NCBI GenBank assembly: GCA_016213265.1
Contig: JACRBA010000132.1
Coordinates: 1 to 64,000, forward strand
Direction of reading: 5' to 3'
Source of the DNA: Burkholderiales bacterium
Lineage (GTDB): Bacteria > Pseudomonadota > Gammaproteobacteria > Burkholderiales > Burkholderiaceae_C
Length of the DNA: 64,000 bases
Below the pieces are notes generated by a model. It worked only from the letters and a program-made list of their open reading frames with translations. It ran no database searches and was not told the origin of the DNA. Below, in pieces: positions 39,083-47,179 of this stretch. The stretch's first letter is position 1, and each line of letters opens with the position of its first letter. The translations under genes were made by a program, and so were the position numbers.

Positions 39083-39351
39083 CTTCGCTTGCGCCCCTTC
39101 TTCTCCGGTGCCTCGGTCTTCGGTTCCTTGCATTGGTATCCCCATGCTGGCCAGAGGTGAACGTTGTCCCACGACTCGGCCCTGGCGTATGCCTTGATGT
39201 TGTCGCGGGCCATCTCGGCGACCGCTCGCCCGCGGTGGGACTCCACCCACCGCAGGTAATCGACCACCATCTCCTTCATGCCGAGGCGGTAGGCGATGAC
39301 GGCATCGACGAGGCGACGCCACCACACCTGCGGATCGGCAACGTCATCCAT
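39079..39351 (-). CDS. Prophage hypothetical protein
   Basis: This 90-residue protein (WWRRLVDAVIAYRLGMKEM, VAEMARDNIKAYARAESWD) ends in a basic tail, EKKGRKRR. Its C-terminal region is rich in Trp and Lys. It overlaps both neighbours by a few bases in the leftward operon. No function is known. Confidence 0.6.
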   Translation of the reverse strand: MDDVADPQVWWRRLVDAVIAYRLGMKEMVVDYLRWVESHRGRAVAEMARDNIKAYARAESWDNVHLWPAWGYQCKEPKTEAPEKKGRKRR

Positions 39352-39746
39352 CAGGCGCCGAGCCCCTGGACGAGCTTGGACACGCCGGCGGCGACGGCCT
39401 CGCCTTGCTTGAACGACAGGCGGGCCTGCTCGGTCAGCTTGGAGTCCATGGCCCGCATGTCCTCGGCCACGTCATCCAGGCGCTTGTTCAGCGCGTCGAT
39501 GGCCTTGAGCACCAGGCCGATGTCAGTGGGAGGCGTGGGCACTTGCGGCGCCTCAGCCATGGCCTGCCGCTGGATGTAGCCGCGGCACGCGGCGAACGCC
39601 TCGGCCTCGTCGTACATGCGCTGCACGCCGCGGCCGTAGGGGTACTCCGCCTTCGGCGTCAGCGCCTCCAGGATGCCGCGGACGACGTGCTCGCCAAGGC
39701 CGAACTTCTGGCGCAGCTTGTAGGCGTTGGTCAGTTTGGTTGCCAT
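39351..39746 (-). CDS. Prophage hypothetical protein with coiled coil
   Basis: The 131-residue protein has an N-terminal helical part (KLRQKFGLGEHVVRGILEAL) that could be a helix-turn-helix. A C-terminal coiled coil (IDALNKRLDDVAEDMRAMD) would allow oligomerisation. It follows dut by 12 bp and is coupled to the next gene by TGATG. Confidence 0.6.
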   Translation of the reverse strand: MATKLTNAYKLRQKFGLGEHVVRGILEALTPKAEYPYGRGVQRMYDEAEAFAACRGYIQRQAMAEAPQVPTPPTDIGLVLKAIDALNKRLDDVAEDMRAMDSKLTEQARLSFKQGEAVAAGVSKLVQGLGA

Positions 39747-39758
39747 GTTCTTCTCCTG

Positions 39759-40226
39759 TTAGGCGCCAGTCGAGCCGAGGCCGCCTTCGCCGCGCTCGGT
39801 GGGCGACAGCTCATCCACCAGCTCCACGTTCACGCGAGGGATGGGGACCACGATGCCCTGCGCCACGCGGTCGCCGTGCTTGACGATGAGGCGCTTGCGG
39901 GGGCTGGCCGGTGGCGCGTCGCAGATGAGGCGGGCGAACACCACGCCGCGGTAGTCCGAGTCGATCACGCCGACGCAGTTGCCCAGGCGCACGTCGTTGT
40001 TGAAGCCGTGGCCGGAGCGGCTGAACAGCAGGAGCACATGGCCGGGCGGCACCTCCACCTGCACGCCCAGGCTGACGTTCAGCGGGTCGTGCCGGCTCAC
40101 GCCGCGGGACGCACCCGGCATGTCGGCGTAGAAGTCCAGCGCGGCCGAGCCCGGCGTGGCGTAGGTCGGCGCCGTCGCGGTGGGGCTGCTCAGGCGAACC
40201 TTCATGGAGACTTGATTGGTTTGCAT
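39759..40226 (-). CDS. dut: dUTP diphosphatase (dUTPase)
   Basis: This 155-residue enzyme hydrolyses dUTP to dUMP, keeping uracil out of phage DNA. The five motifs are present: GSAALDFYAD, FSRSGHGFN, CVGVIDSDYRGVV (catalytic Asp), GDRVAQGIVVP and RGEGGLGSTG. The start is MQTNQVSMKVRL at 40226 or the ATG at 40205; neither has a strong ribosome site. It is part of the leftward metabolism segment. Confidence 0.9.
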   Translation of the reverse strand: MQTNQVSMKVRLSSPTATAPTYATPGSAALDFYADMPGASRGVSRHDPLNVSLGVQVEVPPGHVLLLFSRSGHGFNNDVRLGNCVGVIDSDYRGVVFARLICDAPPASPRKRLIVKHGDRVAQGIVVPIPRVNVELVDELSPTERGEGGLGSTGA

Positions 40227-40291
40227 ACAGTGCGAAATGGTTGAATGCCTTGCGAAAAAAATGGCCCAGGGTGGGCCGCCTTGCGTGAGGC

Positions 40292-40480
40292 TCAGGACTC
40301 GGTGGCGCTGGCCAGGCAGTCGATGCCCGACTGCAGGTGCCGGACTCCGGCGAACAGCCATCGGTTGTCCACCCGGCGGCTGTGCCTGATGTCGGCGATG
40401 AGGTCGTCCAGCGTGGCCTTGGCCATCGCCAGCTCGTTGAGCAGAGCGGGCTCTGCGGCTTGGTTTGTGTTCTCGTCCAT
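40292..40480 (-). CDS. Small prophage protein, possible Acb2/Tad1-like
   Basis: The 62-residue helical protein has LAMAKATLDDLIADIRHSRR and ends VDNRWLFAGVRHLQSGIDCLA. The RW-x(3)-G-x(2)-HLQ-x-G pattern resembles the C-terminal helix of Acb2/Tad1-domain sponges (compare the protein at 59214). It is shorter than usual Acb2 (about 90 residues), so the match is tentative. Confidence 0.5.
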   Translation of the reverse strand: MDENTNQAAEPALLNELAMAKATLDDLIADIRHSRRVDNRWLFAGVRHLQSGIDCLASATES

Positions 40481-40508
40481 GGTCCCTGATGGCCTTGCGG
40501 CCCAGCTA

Positions 40509-41033
40509 CTACTCGATGACCAGCCGGCTCGTCTTGACGAGTCGGGCGCCCGGCACTTCCACCCCGAGCTTGATGGCATCGTGGATGGCGCTCTTGCTGA
40601 TTTCCGGCGGAGGCGGAGCAGCTTGCCGCCGGTAGGCGTCCGGCACTTGATCGGGGTCAAAGACCTCGACCGATGCCGGGTTGGCCTGCGTGCGGATGCG
40701 GAATGCTGGGCACTCGATCCGCTTCACGCCGGCCAGCTGCATGGCGTCCATGATGTAACGACGAAGGCTCGCAGCACGAGCCTGCACCGCCTTGCGCCGC
40801 TGCTCCATGCGCTGCATTTCACGCCCCATGGCCTCGGCCAGCGCCTCCAGGCTGCGCGCCGCCATGACGGTGTTCTGCGCCTTGACCTGCAGCTCACCGC
40901 CCAGGCTGTCGAGCGTGTCGGCCAGCGTCTGCTCGTCCAGGTCCAGGTCGAGCAGGCGTTCGATGTCGTCGCGGTACTGCGCGGCCACCTCGAACAGCGA
41001 GGGGCCGCGCACCGCCAGTGCTTGATTGCTCAT
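40509..41033 (-). CDS. Siphovirus Gp157 family protein
   Basis: This 174-residue protein has LFEVAAQYRDDIERLLD, a long central coiled coil (LEALAEAMGREMQRMEQRRKA) and FRIRTQANPASVEVFDPDQVP, the layout of the Gp157 family. Family members sit with phage recombination and SSB genes; their role is not settled. The start at 41033 follows the SSB-like gene by 13 bp. Confidence 0.82.
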   Translation of the reverse strand: MSNQALAVRGPSLFEVAAQYRDDIERLLDLDLDEQTLADTLDSLGGELQVKAQNTVMAARSLEALAEAMGREMQRMEQRRKAVQARAASLRRYIMDAMQLAGVKRIECPAFRIRTQANPASVEVFDPDQVPDAYRRQAAPPPPEISKSAIHDAIKLGVEVPGARLVKTSRLVIE

Positions 41034-41046
41034 GGCGGGCTCCCGG

Positions 41047-41685
41047 TCAGAAGGGGATGTCGTCGTCCATGTCGCCCAGGCCGCCGCTGGACTGTCGGCT
41101 GACGCTGCCGCTGGCGGCGGGGCGCCCGCCCTGCGGTCGAGCCACGCGGTCACGCAGCGTATCGACCAGCTTGCCGAGCTGCTCGGGGTGGGTCTTGCGG
41201 TCGAGGATTTCGCTGGCGGTCAGCTCGGTGCCCGCCTGGAACACGCCGGCCAGCAGCATGCGCTCACCCGCCTGGCCGTTGCTCTTGGTGAAGGACTCCT
41301 TCTCCAGCAGCAGGCCGATGTCCCGGCCCATCAGTTCGCGGTAGCACGGCACCGTGGCATCGACCTCGCTCTTGGTGTCGAAGTCGTACTTCTTGACCTT
41401 CGTCTGCTGAGGCTCCATGGAGCGCACGCCCAGGCAGGTCATCAGCGCCATCACGAAGCCGTGGCCGCTGTTGATGCGCTCGCCTTGCTTGCTCACGGTG
41501 TAGACCGAGAAGCGGGTGCGACGACCGTCGTTGGCGACGAACGAGAAGTCGATGCCCTTGGCGCCATCCGTGGTCTTGATGTCCTCGGCGCGGGTCAGCT
41601 TGCCGATGTATTTGCCCGTCTCGTTGATGTAGGCGCCGCGCTGGTCGGCCTTGCGGGCGGAGTTGGTGTCGAGGGTGTAGCTCAT
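41047..41685 (-). CDS. Phage single-stranded DNA-binding-like protein
   Basis: The 212-residue protein has a globular N-terminal domain (INETGKYIGKLTRAEDIKT, GIDFSFVANDGRRTRFSVYT). It ends in an acidic tail, MDDDIPF, almost identical to the SSB C-terminal tip that recruits partners. Its place between Gp157 and the AAA ATPase supports an SSB or recombination-mediator role. Confidence 0.72.
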   Translation of the reverse strand: MSYTLDTNSARKADQRGAYINETGKYIGKLTRAEDIKTTDGAKGIDFSFVANDGRRTRFSVYTVSKQGERINSGHGFVMALMTCLGVRSMEPQQTKVKKYDFDTKSEVDATVPCYRELMGRDIGLLLEKESFTKSNGQAGERMLLAGVFQAGTELTASEILDRKTHPEQLGKLVDTLRDRVARPQGGRPAASGSVSRQSSGGLGDMDDDIPF

Positions 41686-41704
41686 GGCTTCCTTGCGGTT
41701 GGTG

Positions 41705-42373
41705 TCAGGCGGCTTGCTTGACGGGTTGGGTGTCAGGGATGTCGTAGAACTCGCAGATGGCCTTGTCCACCGAGGCCAGGTCGTTGTCGATCAACGGCTC
41801 GGCGAACATGCCCATCGGGCTCTTGGTGGTGTCGTTGCCGCTGTTCTGCGTGGCGAACAGGTACTGGCCATCACGCACCACGGTGCGCAGCACGATGGTG
41901 AACAGGCCCTCGACGGTGATCTTCTCGTCGAGCAGCTTGCCGATGGTCTTGACCTTGGTGTGGCCCAGCTCGTTGGTGTCGGAGTGCGCCAGGATGTAGA
42001 TGCGCCGGTGCGGCGCCACGTCGGTCGCGGCCATGAGGATGTTCCAGGCGTTGCGGCCGATGTCGCTGAACTTCTGGAAGCCCGTCTCCTGGCTGCGGCG
42101 CATGAACTCGTTGGCCAGCACGTACTGCCAGTCATCCACGACCACGATGTCATGCGGCGATTGCCGGATGATTCGCTCGATGGTGGCGGGGTCGTCCGTC
42201 TGGATGACGTTGCCCTCGCTCTTGAGCGAGATGCGCACCTTCCAGCCCTTCGACTTGAAGGGCAGAGGCTTCTTGACGGCCTGGACGATCAGCGTGCGCT
42301 GCGGGTCCAGGTTGCGCAGCGAGGTGGACTTGCCGGTCCCCGACTCGCCGATGATGAGAGTGGCAATGCTCAC
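41705..42373 (-). CDS. Phage AAA/RecA-like ATPase (recombination module)
   Basis: This 222-residue protein has a Walker A GESGTGKSTSLRNLD at residues 8-23, a Walker B DIVVVDDWQYVLANEFM and a sensor-like RIYILAHSDTNE. This layout is found in phage ATP-binding proteins next to SSB and Gp157 genes, including Sak4-type single-strand annealing proteins. The exact subfamily is not determined. It is first in the segment driven by the promoter at 42414-42442. Confidence 0.75.
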   Translation of the reverse strand: MSIATLIIGESGTGKSTSLRNLDPQRTLIVQAVKKPLPFKSKGWKVRISLKSEGNVIQTDDPATIERIIRQSPHDIVVVDDWQYVLANEFMRRSQETGFQKFSDIGRNAWNILMAATDVAPHRRIYILAHSDTNELGHTKVKTIGKLLDEKITVEGLFTIVLRTVVRDGQYLFATQNSGNDTTKSPMGMFAEPLIDNDLASVDKAICEFYDIPDTQPVKQAA

Positions 42374-42413
42374 AGTGCTGTCCTTTCGATCAGTGCTGCA
42401 TGTTTCAACCTAA

Positions 42414-42444
42414 ATGGTATGCAATGTTGACGGCAAAGTCAACC
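42414..42444 (-). promoter_or_regulatory. Sigma-70-like promoter with overlapping operator
   Basis: On the minus strand a -35 TTGACT (42437-42442) and a -10 TACCAT (42414-42419) are 17 bp apart, pointing at the AAA ATPase gene. An inverted repeat, GTTGAC (42426-42431) and GTCAACC (42438-42444), covers the -35 region. A repressor bound there should block transcription. Confidence 0.7.
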
Positions 42445-42461
42445 CCGGTGGGTTGAAGTGT

Positions 42462-42740
42462 TCACCTCCCTGAGAGTTCCTTGATGGTGTCGGCCAGCAG
42501 GTCCAGCTCGTCCACCTTGAGCAGACGCCACAGGCCGCGGTCGCTGCCGTGGATGCCCGTCTTGCCCTGGTGGTGTTCCTTGCACAGCGGGATGGCCAGG
42601 TAGTCGTGCTGGCGCTCTGCGCCTCCGACGCCGACCCGAATGTGGTGCGCGTCGCTCGGGCCTTCGGCGCGGTGGCCCAGGCGTTTGCACAGCCTGCAGC
42701 CCATGCGCTTGACGCGGGCCACGAACTCCTGGTCGGTCAT
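42462..42740 (-). CDS. Ref-like HNH-type nuclease
   Basis: The 92-residue protein has CRLCKRLGHRAEGPSDAHHI and LAIPLCKEHHQGKTGIHG, zinc-binding Cys pairs and His clusters. This is the pattern of the Ref/recombination-enhancement nuclease family related to phage P1 Ref. Such proteins cut DNA in RecA-dependent fashion. The start MTDQEFVARV at 42740 follows the upstream stop by 4 bp. Confidence 0.7.
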   Translation of the reverse strand: MTDQEFVARVKRMGCRLCKRLGHRAEGPSDAHHIRVGVGGAERQHDYLAIPLCKEHHQGKTGIHGSDRGLWRLLKVDELDLLADTIKELSGR

Positions 42741-42744
42741 GCGC

Positions 42745-43230
42745 TCAGCCACGTTCGAGCACCTCGCGGAAGGGCAGGCGGAACGCCTCGTTGAACTGGC
42801 GGCCTGCAACCTCGTTGGTGTCCAGCTCGGCGCGAGACTCCACGCCGCAGTGCCGGCGCACGACCTCCGCGGCCACCTCGCTGGCAGGAAGCTCCTCGCC
42901 CAGCTCGCCCGTCACCTGGCTCCACAGGAACGGGAACGAGCGCCGCGTCCACGCCTGGAACTTCTCGTTGTTGCACCACATGGCCGCCAGCCTGGCCAGG
43001 CCGGAGCCGAGCGCCAGCTTCGACTGCGGCGCCTCGTAGCTGGGCGCCGGGTCATTGCCGGCGGCGGCGTAGCCGGCCCGAAGTGCGGCCAGCGCAACGG
43101 GGGCGCCCGGCCTGCCGAACAGGGTGAACGCCTGGGTGGCGTGCACCGGCTCGATTTCCACCTCGATGCGCAAAGTGCCATCGGCCATGGTGCGGCAGCG
43201 CATGGCAGCCGCTTCGATCACGTCGCTCAT
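42745..43230 (-). CDS. Prophage hypothetical protein
   Basis: The 161-residue protein has LRIEVEIEPVHATQAFTLFG near the N-terminus and helical C-terminal stretches (KFQAWTRRSFPFLWSQVTG, SEVAAEVVRRHCGVESRAEL). It lies between DnaB and the Ref-like gene and occurs in similar replication segments of other phages. The function is unknown. Confidence 0.6.
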   Translation of the reverse strand: MSDVIEAAAMRCRTMADGTLRIEVEIEPVHATQAFTLFGRPGAPVALAALRAGYAAAGNDPAPSYEAPQSKLALGSGLARLAAMWCNNEKFQAWTRRSFPFLWSQVTGELGEELPASEVAAEVVRRHCGVESRAELDTNEVAGRQFNEAFRLPFREVLERG

Positions 43231-43246
43231 GGTGTGAGCCTCCTTG

Positions 43247-44602
43247 TCAGAACTCGATGTCGCTGGTGCGGCGCTTGGCCATGCCGCTCGGCGCGCTGGG
43301 CGCTGGGCCGCTCCAGTCGCTGTACCTGGTGTGGGCGCCGTCGAAGTGCAGGTCCACCAGGCCGGTTTCCCCTTGCCTGTTCTTGGCGATGTAGCCCTGG
43401 GCGTAGTGCTTCCACTGCTCACCCAGGTCGGGCTTCGTGTGGATGGGCCGGTACAGGAACAGCACGATGTCGGCGTCCTGCTCGATGGCGCCGGAGTCGC
43501 GCAGGTCGCTGAGCATCGGCAGACGCCCTTCCGCGTCGCGGCCCAGCTGCGCCAGTGCCAGCACCGCAATGCCAAGCTCCTTGGCCAGCGCCTTCAGGCC
43601 GCGGGTGATGTCCTCCAGCTGGTAGTTCCGGGTGGCCTTGGGGTCGGTGCCGGACATGAGCTGCAGGTAGTCCACGACCAGCAGGCGGATGCCGTGCTTG
43701 CGCTTCATGGCGCGGGCCTTGCGCCGGATAGCGGCGATGGTCAGCGCGGGCCGGTCGTCGATCAGCAGCCGAATGTTGGCGCTGCGCTCCGATGCCTCGC
43801 ACACCCGAGTCCAGAACTCGTTGTCCACCCCTTCGGGGCGCAGCACGTCGCGGAGGTTGATGCGCCCCAGCTGGGACGTGGCGCGGTCGGCCAGCTGCGA
43901 TTTGGGCATCTCGCCAGACCAGAACCCGGCTGCCGAGTGGGCGCCGACGTTCAGCGCCACCGTCAGCGCCATGGCCGTCTTGCCCTGCGACGGCCGAGCC
44001 CCGAGGATCATGAACTCGCCGGGCCGCATGCCGCCGCCCAGGATGCTGTCGATGCCGTGGATGCCGGTGGGGATCACGTCGAACTTGCCTTCGCCGCGGC
44101 GCTCCAGCGTGTCAATGTGCTGCACCATGATCGAAGACAGCAGCTCCGGCTCGTCGTCTGCTGCACCTTCTTCGACAAGGCGCGTCAGCTCGGCGGCGGC
44201 CATCTCGATGCGGTCATCCAGAGGCAGCGCGTTGTCGCTGGCAAGCTCGGAGATGCGCTGGCCCGCTGCGTTCAGGCGGCGGGCCTTGTGCTGCTCCAGC
44301 ACGATGTCCACGTAGCGGCGGAAGCTGCTGATGGATGGCACGCTCTGCGCCAGGTCATTCAGGTAGGGCAGCCCGCCGACAACCCGGTCCTCGCCGGTGC
44401 GCTGCAGGGCGTCGAACACCGTGAGCACGTCGGCCGACTTGCCGGCCAGCAGCTCGGCCTGCAGCACACGGAAGATGGGGCGGTGGTGCTCGGCGCTGAA
44501 GTGCTCAGGCGTGAGCCCATCGGTCGCGTCGATCAGGTCGTTGCGGATGAGCAGGCACCCCAGCAGGGACTGCTCGACTTCGATGGATTGCGAGGGGGTC
44601 AC
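43247..44602 (-). CDS. DnaB-like replicative DNA helicase
   Basis: This 451-residue phage helicase has an N-terminal DnaB domain (EVEQSLLGCLLIRNDL). The RecA-like motor has LGARPSQGKTAMALTVALN (Walker A), LLVVDYLQLMSG (Walker B), ISGLRDSGAI-like LSDLRDSGAIEQDADIV and a final AKNRQGETG. The GTG start overlaps the next ORF's end (GTGA). With the DUF1376 protein upstream it forms the replication module. Confidence 0.93.
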   Translation of the reverse strand: MTPSQSIEVEQSLLGCLLIRNDLIDATDGLTPEHFSAEHHRPIFRVLQAELLAGKSADVLTVFDALQRTGEDRVVGGLPYLNDLAQSVPSISSFRRYVDIVLEQHKARRLNAAGQRISELASDNALPLDDRIEMAAAELTRLVEEGAADDEPELLSSIMVQHIDTLERRGEGKFDVIPTGIHGIDSILGGGMRPGEFMILGARPSQGKTAMALTVALNVGAHSAAGFWSGEMPKSQLADRATSQLGRINLRDVLRPEGVDNEFWTRVCEASERSANIRLLIDDRPALTIAAIRRKARAMKRKHGIRLLVVDYLQLMSGTDPKATRNYQLEDITRGLKALAKELGIAVLALAQLGRDAEGRLPMLSDLRDSGAIEQDADIVLFLYRPIHTKPDLGEQWKHYAQGYIAKNRQGETGLVDLHFDGAHTRYSDWSGPAPSAPSGMAKRRTSDIEF

Positions 44603-44799
44603 AGCTCGATGACCTCCGTCACCGAGGGCTCCCCGTCGCTCTCGAAGTGCCAGGACTCATCCTCCTCGTCGCAGAATGGCCGGTAGCACAGCGTTGCCAC
44701 TGCGCGATCCTCGGCAATGCGCTTCGCCTCCTCGGGAGAGTCGGCCTCGACGATGGTGTAGCAGCTCACAGTCATGTGGCCGGCGACGGAATACTTCAT
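44599..44799 (-). CDS. Small prophage protein
   Basis: The 66-residue acidic protein (ADSPEEAKRIAEDRAVATL, CDEEDESWHF) is coupled to DnaB by a GTGA overlap and to the initiator gene by ATGA. It could be a helicase-loading partner because of its position, but there is no motif to show it. Confidence 0.55.
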   Translation of the reverse strand: MKYSVAGHMTVSCYTIVEADSPEEAKRIAEDRAVATLCYRPFCDEEDESWHFESDGEPSVTEVIEL

Positions 44800-45623
44800 G
44801 CCTTCTCCTTGTTGCGGTACTTGCCCTCGATGACCTTGGTGAAGTTCGCGTCCTTCATCAGCCACTCCAGGTCGCAAGCCGGCCACTGCCCGTCCCTCCC
44901 TGTTAGGAAGTCGCTGGCCGCGGCGATGCGGAAGAACTTGTCGAACTGCGCCAAGCCCTCCTCGGTGGTGGTGGCGTAGCGGGTGCCGTCTTCACGGGTG
45001 GCGGTGAGCACCCAGGCCCAGCGGTCCCGCATGTTCTTGGCCCTCGTGCCGTCCCACTTGCGCGGCACGGGCATCATGGGAAGGTGCTTGGCGTACAGCT
45101 CGATGAGCTGCTGCTGTGGGCACGTCGGGACGGTGCGGACCTTGCGCACCTTCGCGTTGTTGGGAGGCTGGGGGTCGTCGCCGAGCGGCAGCTGCCCGCC
45201 AGCCATGCCGTCGAGCAGACCATCCAGCTGGTCCTTGGCGAGCGCAGAGGTCATCAGCGTCTTGCGCTCCGCGAGCACGGCGCGGGCCTTGGCCGCGGCA
45301 TCGCGCTTGTTGGTGATGCGGCTGTTGGCCCGCTCGATTTCCTGGTCGGCTCGCCGGTGGCGCCAGCAGCGGCTGCCGTCAGGCTCGGTCGCCAGCTCGA
45401 AGAACTCGACCATCACCTGCTCCAGCGACTTCGCCTCCTCGGGGCTGAAGGTCATGGCCAGGCGGCGCAAACGGTCGGTGTCGAATGGGAGCGGGCGCTG
45501 GTCGCGGTAGTAGATGAGCAGCAGCCGGAAGTAGATGCCCAGCTCGGTGTTGCCCAGGTGGCCAATGTCAGCCAGGAAGTCGGTCGGGTAGAGCGCGACG
45601 TATGGTGCTGCAGGCTTTGTCAT
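44796..45623 (-). CDS. Phage replication protein, DUF1376-type (YdaU-like)
   Basis: This 275-residue protein begins YVALYPTDFLADIGHLGNTE and LGIYFRLLLIYY, the DUF1376/YdaU N-terminal domain that resembles a winged helix. A helical linker and a C-terminal part with Trp-rich segments (RDRWAWVLT) that recall O-like initiators follow. It probably recognises the phage origin and recruits DnaB. Its start is 34 bp downstream of GC-rich repeats and about 120 bp from an operator-covered promoter (45745-45785). Confidence 0.8.
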   Translation of the reverse strand: MTKPAAPYVALYPTDFLADIGHLGNTELGIYFRLLLIYYRDQRPLPFDTDRLRRLAMTFSPEEAKSLEQVMVEFFELATEPDGSRCWRHRRADQEIERANSRITNKRDAAAKARAVLAERKTLMTSALAKDQLDGLLDGMAGGQLPLGDDPQPPNNAKVRKVRTVPTCPQQQLIELYAKHLPMMPVPRKWDGTRAKNMRDRWAWVLTATREDGTRYATTTEEGLAQFDKFFRIAAASDFLTGRDGQWPACDLEWLMKDANFTKVIEGKYRNKEKA

Positions 45624-45744
45624 GGCGGGTGCAAAAGTGAAAGCCCCGGCACCGCCACACCCCCTGGCCGGGGCGCCGCCGGGGTCGGCGGGACAGCGAA
45701 GCGCGGGGCTCTCGAAACAGATTGTTGGAAGGGGCCAGCCTTCC

Positions 45745-45785
45745 GGTTGACGAAAGGCTATACCTGTCGAGGTGTAGCGTCAACC
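45745..45785 (-). promoter_or_regulatory. Operator-flanked promoter region of the replication operon
   Basis: Half-sites GGTTGAC (45745-45751) and GTCAACC (45779-45785) flank an inner inverted repeat, GCTATACCT and AGGTGTAGC. On the minus strand TTGACG (45778-45783) is followed by TATAGC with a 15-bp gap or TAGCCT with 17 bp, pointing at the replication initiator. Repressor bound to the outer half-sites could silence replication. Confidence 0.55.
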
Positions 45786-45793
45786 GAAACGGG

Positions 45794-46171
45794 TTAACGC
45801 AGGACGAGCGGCTGGGAGAAGTCGTCGGCGCCGTGGAGGTAGGACAGCGCCGCCTTGATGCCCCTGTCTGAGCTGTAGGCGACAGCCACTGCGTAGCCAT
45901 CGGCGATGGCCTGGGCAGCGAAGTCGCGCTGCTCCTGCGTCATCACGTTCTTGCCCGCCTTGAACTCGATGTAGAGCCCATGCCGGCCGTGCGCCGGGTA
46001 GGGCAAGAAGGTGTCAAGCACACCCGCTTTCACACCCTCGGCCTTCATGATGGCCGCGGTGATCCGGTCGCGCTTGCCGCCATTCGGGATGGCGTAGAAG
46101 CGGCGGCAGATGGGGTGCATGCGCGCCCACTCGAAGAAGGCGCGCTGATGCTGCGACTCGACGCTTCTCAC
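45794..46171 (-). CDS. VRR-NUC domain nuclease
   Basis: This 125-residue protein has FFEWARMHPICRRFYAIPNGGKR, GVLDTFLPYP and HGLYIEFKAGKNVMTQEQRDFA. The D, E-x-K pattern (YIEFKAG) is the PD-(D/E)xK active site of VRR-NUC enzymes, often a structure-specific nuclease in phage early operons. The GTG start at 46171 overlaps the stop of the Cro-like gene (GTGA). Confidence 0.85.
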   Translation of the reverse strand: MRSVESQHQRAFFEWARMHPICRRFYAIPNGGKRDRITAAIMKAEGVKAGVLDTFLPYPAHGRHGLYIEFKAGKNVMTQEQRDFAAQAIADGYAVAVAYSSDRGIKAALSYLHGADDFSQPLVLR

Positions 46172-46395
46172 TGCTTGCGAGGCCGGCGCTTGCCGGCCAG
46201 CTCGTGCTCGGAGAGGAAGCCGTCGAGTGCCAGGCGCTTGCCGAGCGCGCCCTTGAGGCGCTGTGCGAGGGCCAGCGAAGGCACAGCAAAGCCGCCGCTG
46301 ATCTTCTGCAGGTACAGGTAGGTGGAGCCGACCTTTTCGGCCAGCGCCACACGCTCGTCGTGCTTCATGCGAAGCCAGATGTCTCGGAAGTTCAT
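46168..46395 (-). CDS. Cro-like helix-turn-helix protein
   Basis: The 75-residue protein has VALAEKVGSTYLYLQKISGG and FAVPSLALAQRLKGALGKR, an XRE-type helix-turn-helix. It is the first gene of the leftward early operon, 121 bp from the divergent repressor, the position of Cro or Cll-type regulators. ATG 46395 is chosen; 46404 is an alternative three codons earlier. Confidence 0.72.
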   Translation of the reverse strand: MNFRDIWLRMKHDERVALAEKVGSTYLYLQKISGGFAVPSLALAQRLKGALGKRLALDGFLSEHELAGKRRPRKQ

Positions 46396-46453
46396 GCTGC
46401 ACATTCTACCGAAAAGGATGACCAGGCATCCATCCTTGACTTCGTACATGGGA

Positions 46454-46482
46454 TTGCACGGTCAACCTATGAGGCACACAAT
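46454..46482 (+). promoter_or_regulatory. Candidate repressor-gene promoter
   Basis: TTGCAC (46454-46459) and CACAAT (46477-46482) are 17 bp apart and would start transcription about 28 bp before the repressor ATG. A GTCAACC operator half-site (46461-46467) lies inside the spacer, fitting autoregulation. The -10 is weak. Confidence 0.45.
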
Positions 46483-46516
46483 CAGTCCACTAACATCTAC
46501 TAGCTGAATACATGAC

Positions 46517-47179
46517 ATGACCATCGAGCACACCCGGCGCACCAATGCGCAGTCCCTTGCCGCCCAGGTGGGCGGTGTCACGCCGTTCGCCATCAAGCTG
46601 GGCCTGAGCAAGCAGTACGCCTACCGCATCGCTGGTCAGAAAGCCGACAAGGGGATCGGGCACAACGTCGCGCGCCGAATCGAGGAGGTGTTCGGCATGC
46701 CGGCGGGGTGGATGGACGCGGACCACTCGGCCCGAGTCGCTCCGGCCGATGGCGTGGTGGAAATCCCTGCGCTCGACGTGCTGGGCTCGATGCCGCTGAG
46801 TGCGAAGGGCGAGCACGACCAGGCTGTGAACATGATGCGGGCCAACCGCGAGTGGATCAGGGCCAACGTGCCGGCCACCTCGTTCGATGCGCTGGCTGTG
46901 CTCACAGCCGCCGGAGACAGCATGGCCCCAACCATCGGCGAGGGCGCGCTGATGCTCGTTGACCGAGGCGTCACCTCGATCAAGTCCGATGCCATCTACG
47001 TGATGGTGCAGGGCGAGTCGCTGTACGTGAAGCGTGTGCAGCGCAAGATCGGCGCGAAGGGCGTCACCTTCCTGAGCGACAACCCGCGCTACGCCGCGGT
47101 GGACGTGGATGACCCGGCGGCGGCCGGCCTGCGGGTGCTGGGCCGTGTCGTGCTGGTGTGGAACCCGAGCCGGCTCTAA
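46517..47179 (+). CDS. Phage repressor, HTH plus S24 LexA-like peptidase
   Basis: This 220-residue repressor has an N-terminal helix-turn-helix (VTPFAIKLGLSKQYAYRIA) and a C-terminal S24 domain. The catalytic Ser is in AAGDSMAPTIGEGALMLVDRG and the Lys in SLYVKRVQRK. That domain suggests DNA-damage induction through RecA-stimulated self-cleavage. It is divergent from the Cro-like gene and likely binds the GGTTGAC/GTCAACC sites found through the prophage. Its end overlaps a convergent gene by 4 bp. Confidence 0.87.
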   Translation: MTIEHTRRTNAQSLAAQVGGVTPFAIKLGLSKQYAYRIAGQKADKGIGHNVARRIEEVFGMPAGWMDADHSARVAPADGVVEIPALDVLGSMPLSAKGEHDQAVNMMRANREWIRANVPATSFDALAVLTAAGDSMAPTIGEGALMLVDRGVTSIKSDAIYVMVQGESLYVKRVQRKIGAKGVTFLSDNPRYAAVDVDDPAAAGLRVLGRVVLVWNPSRL

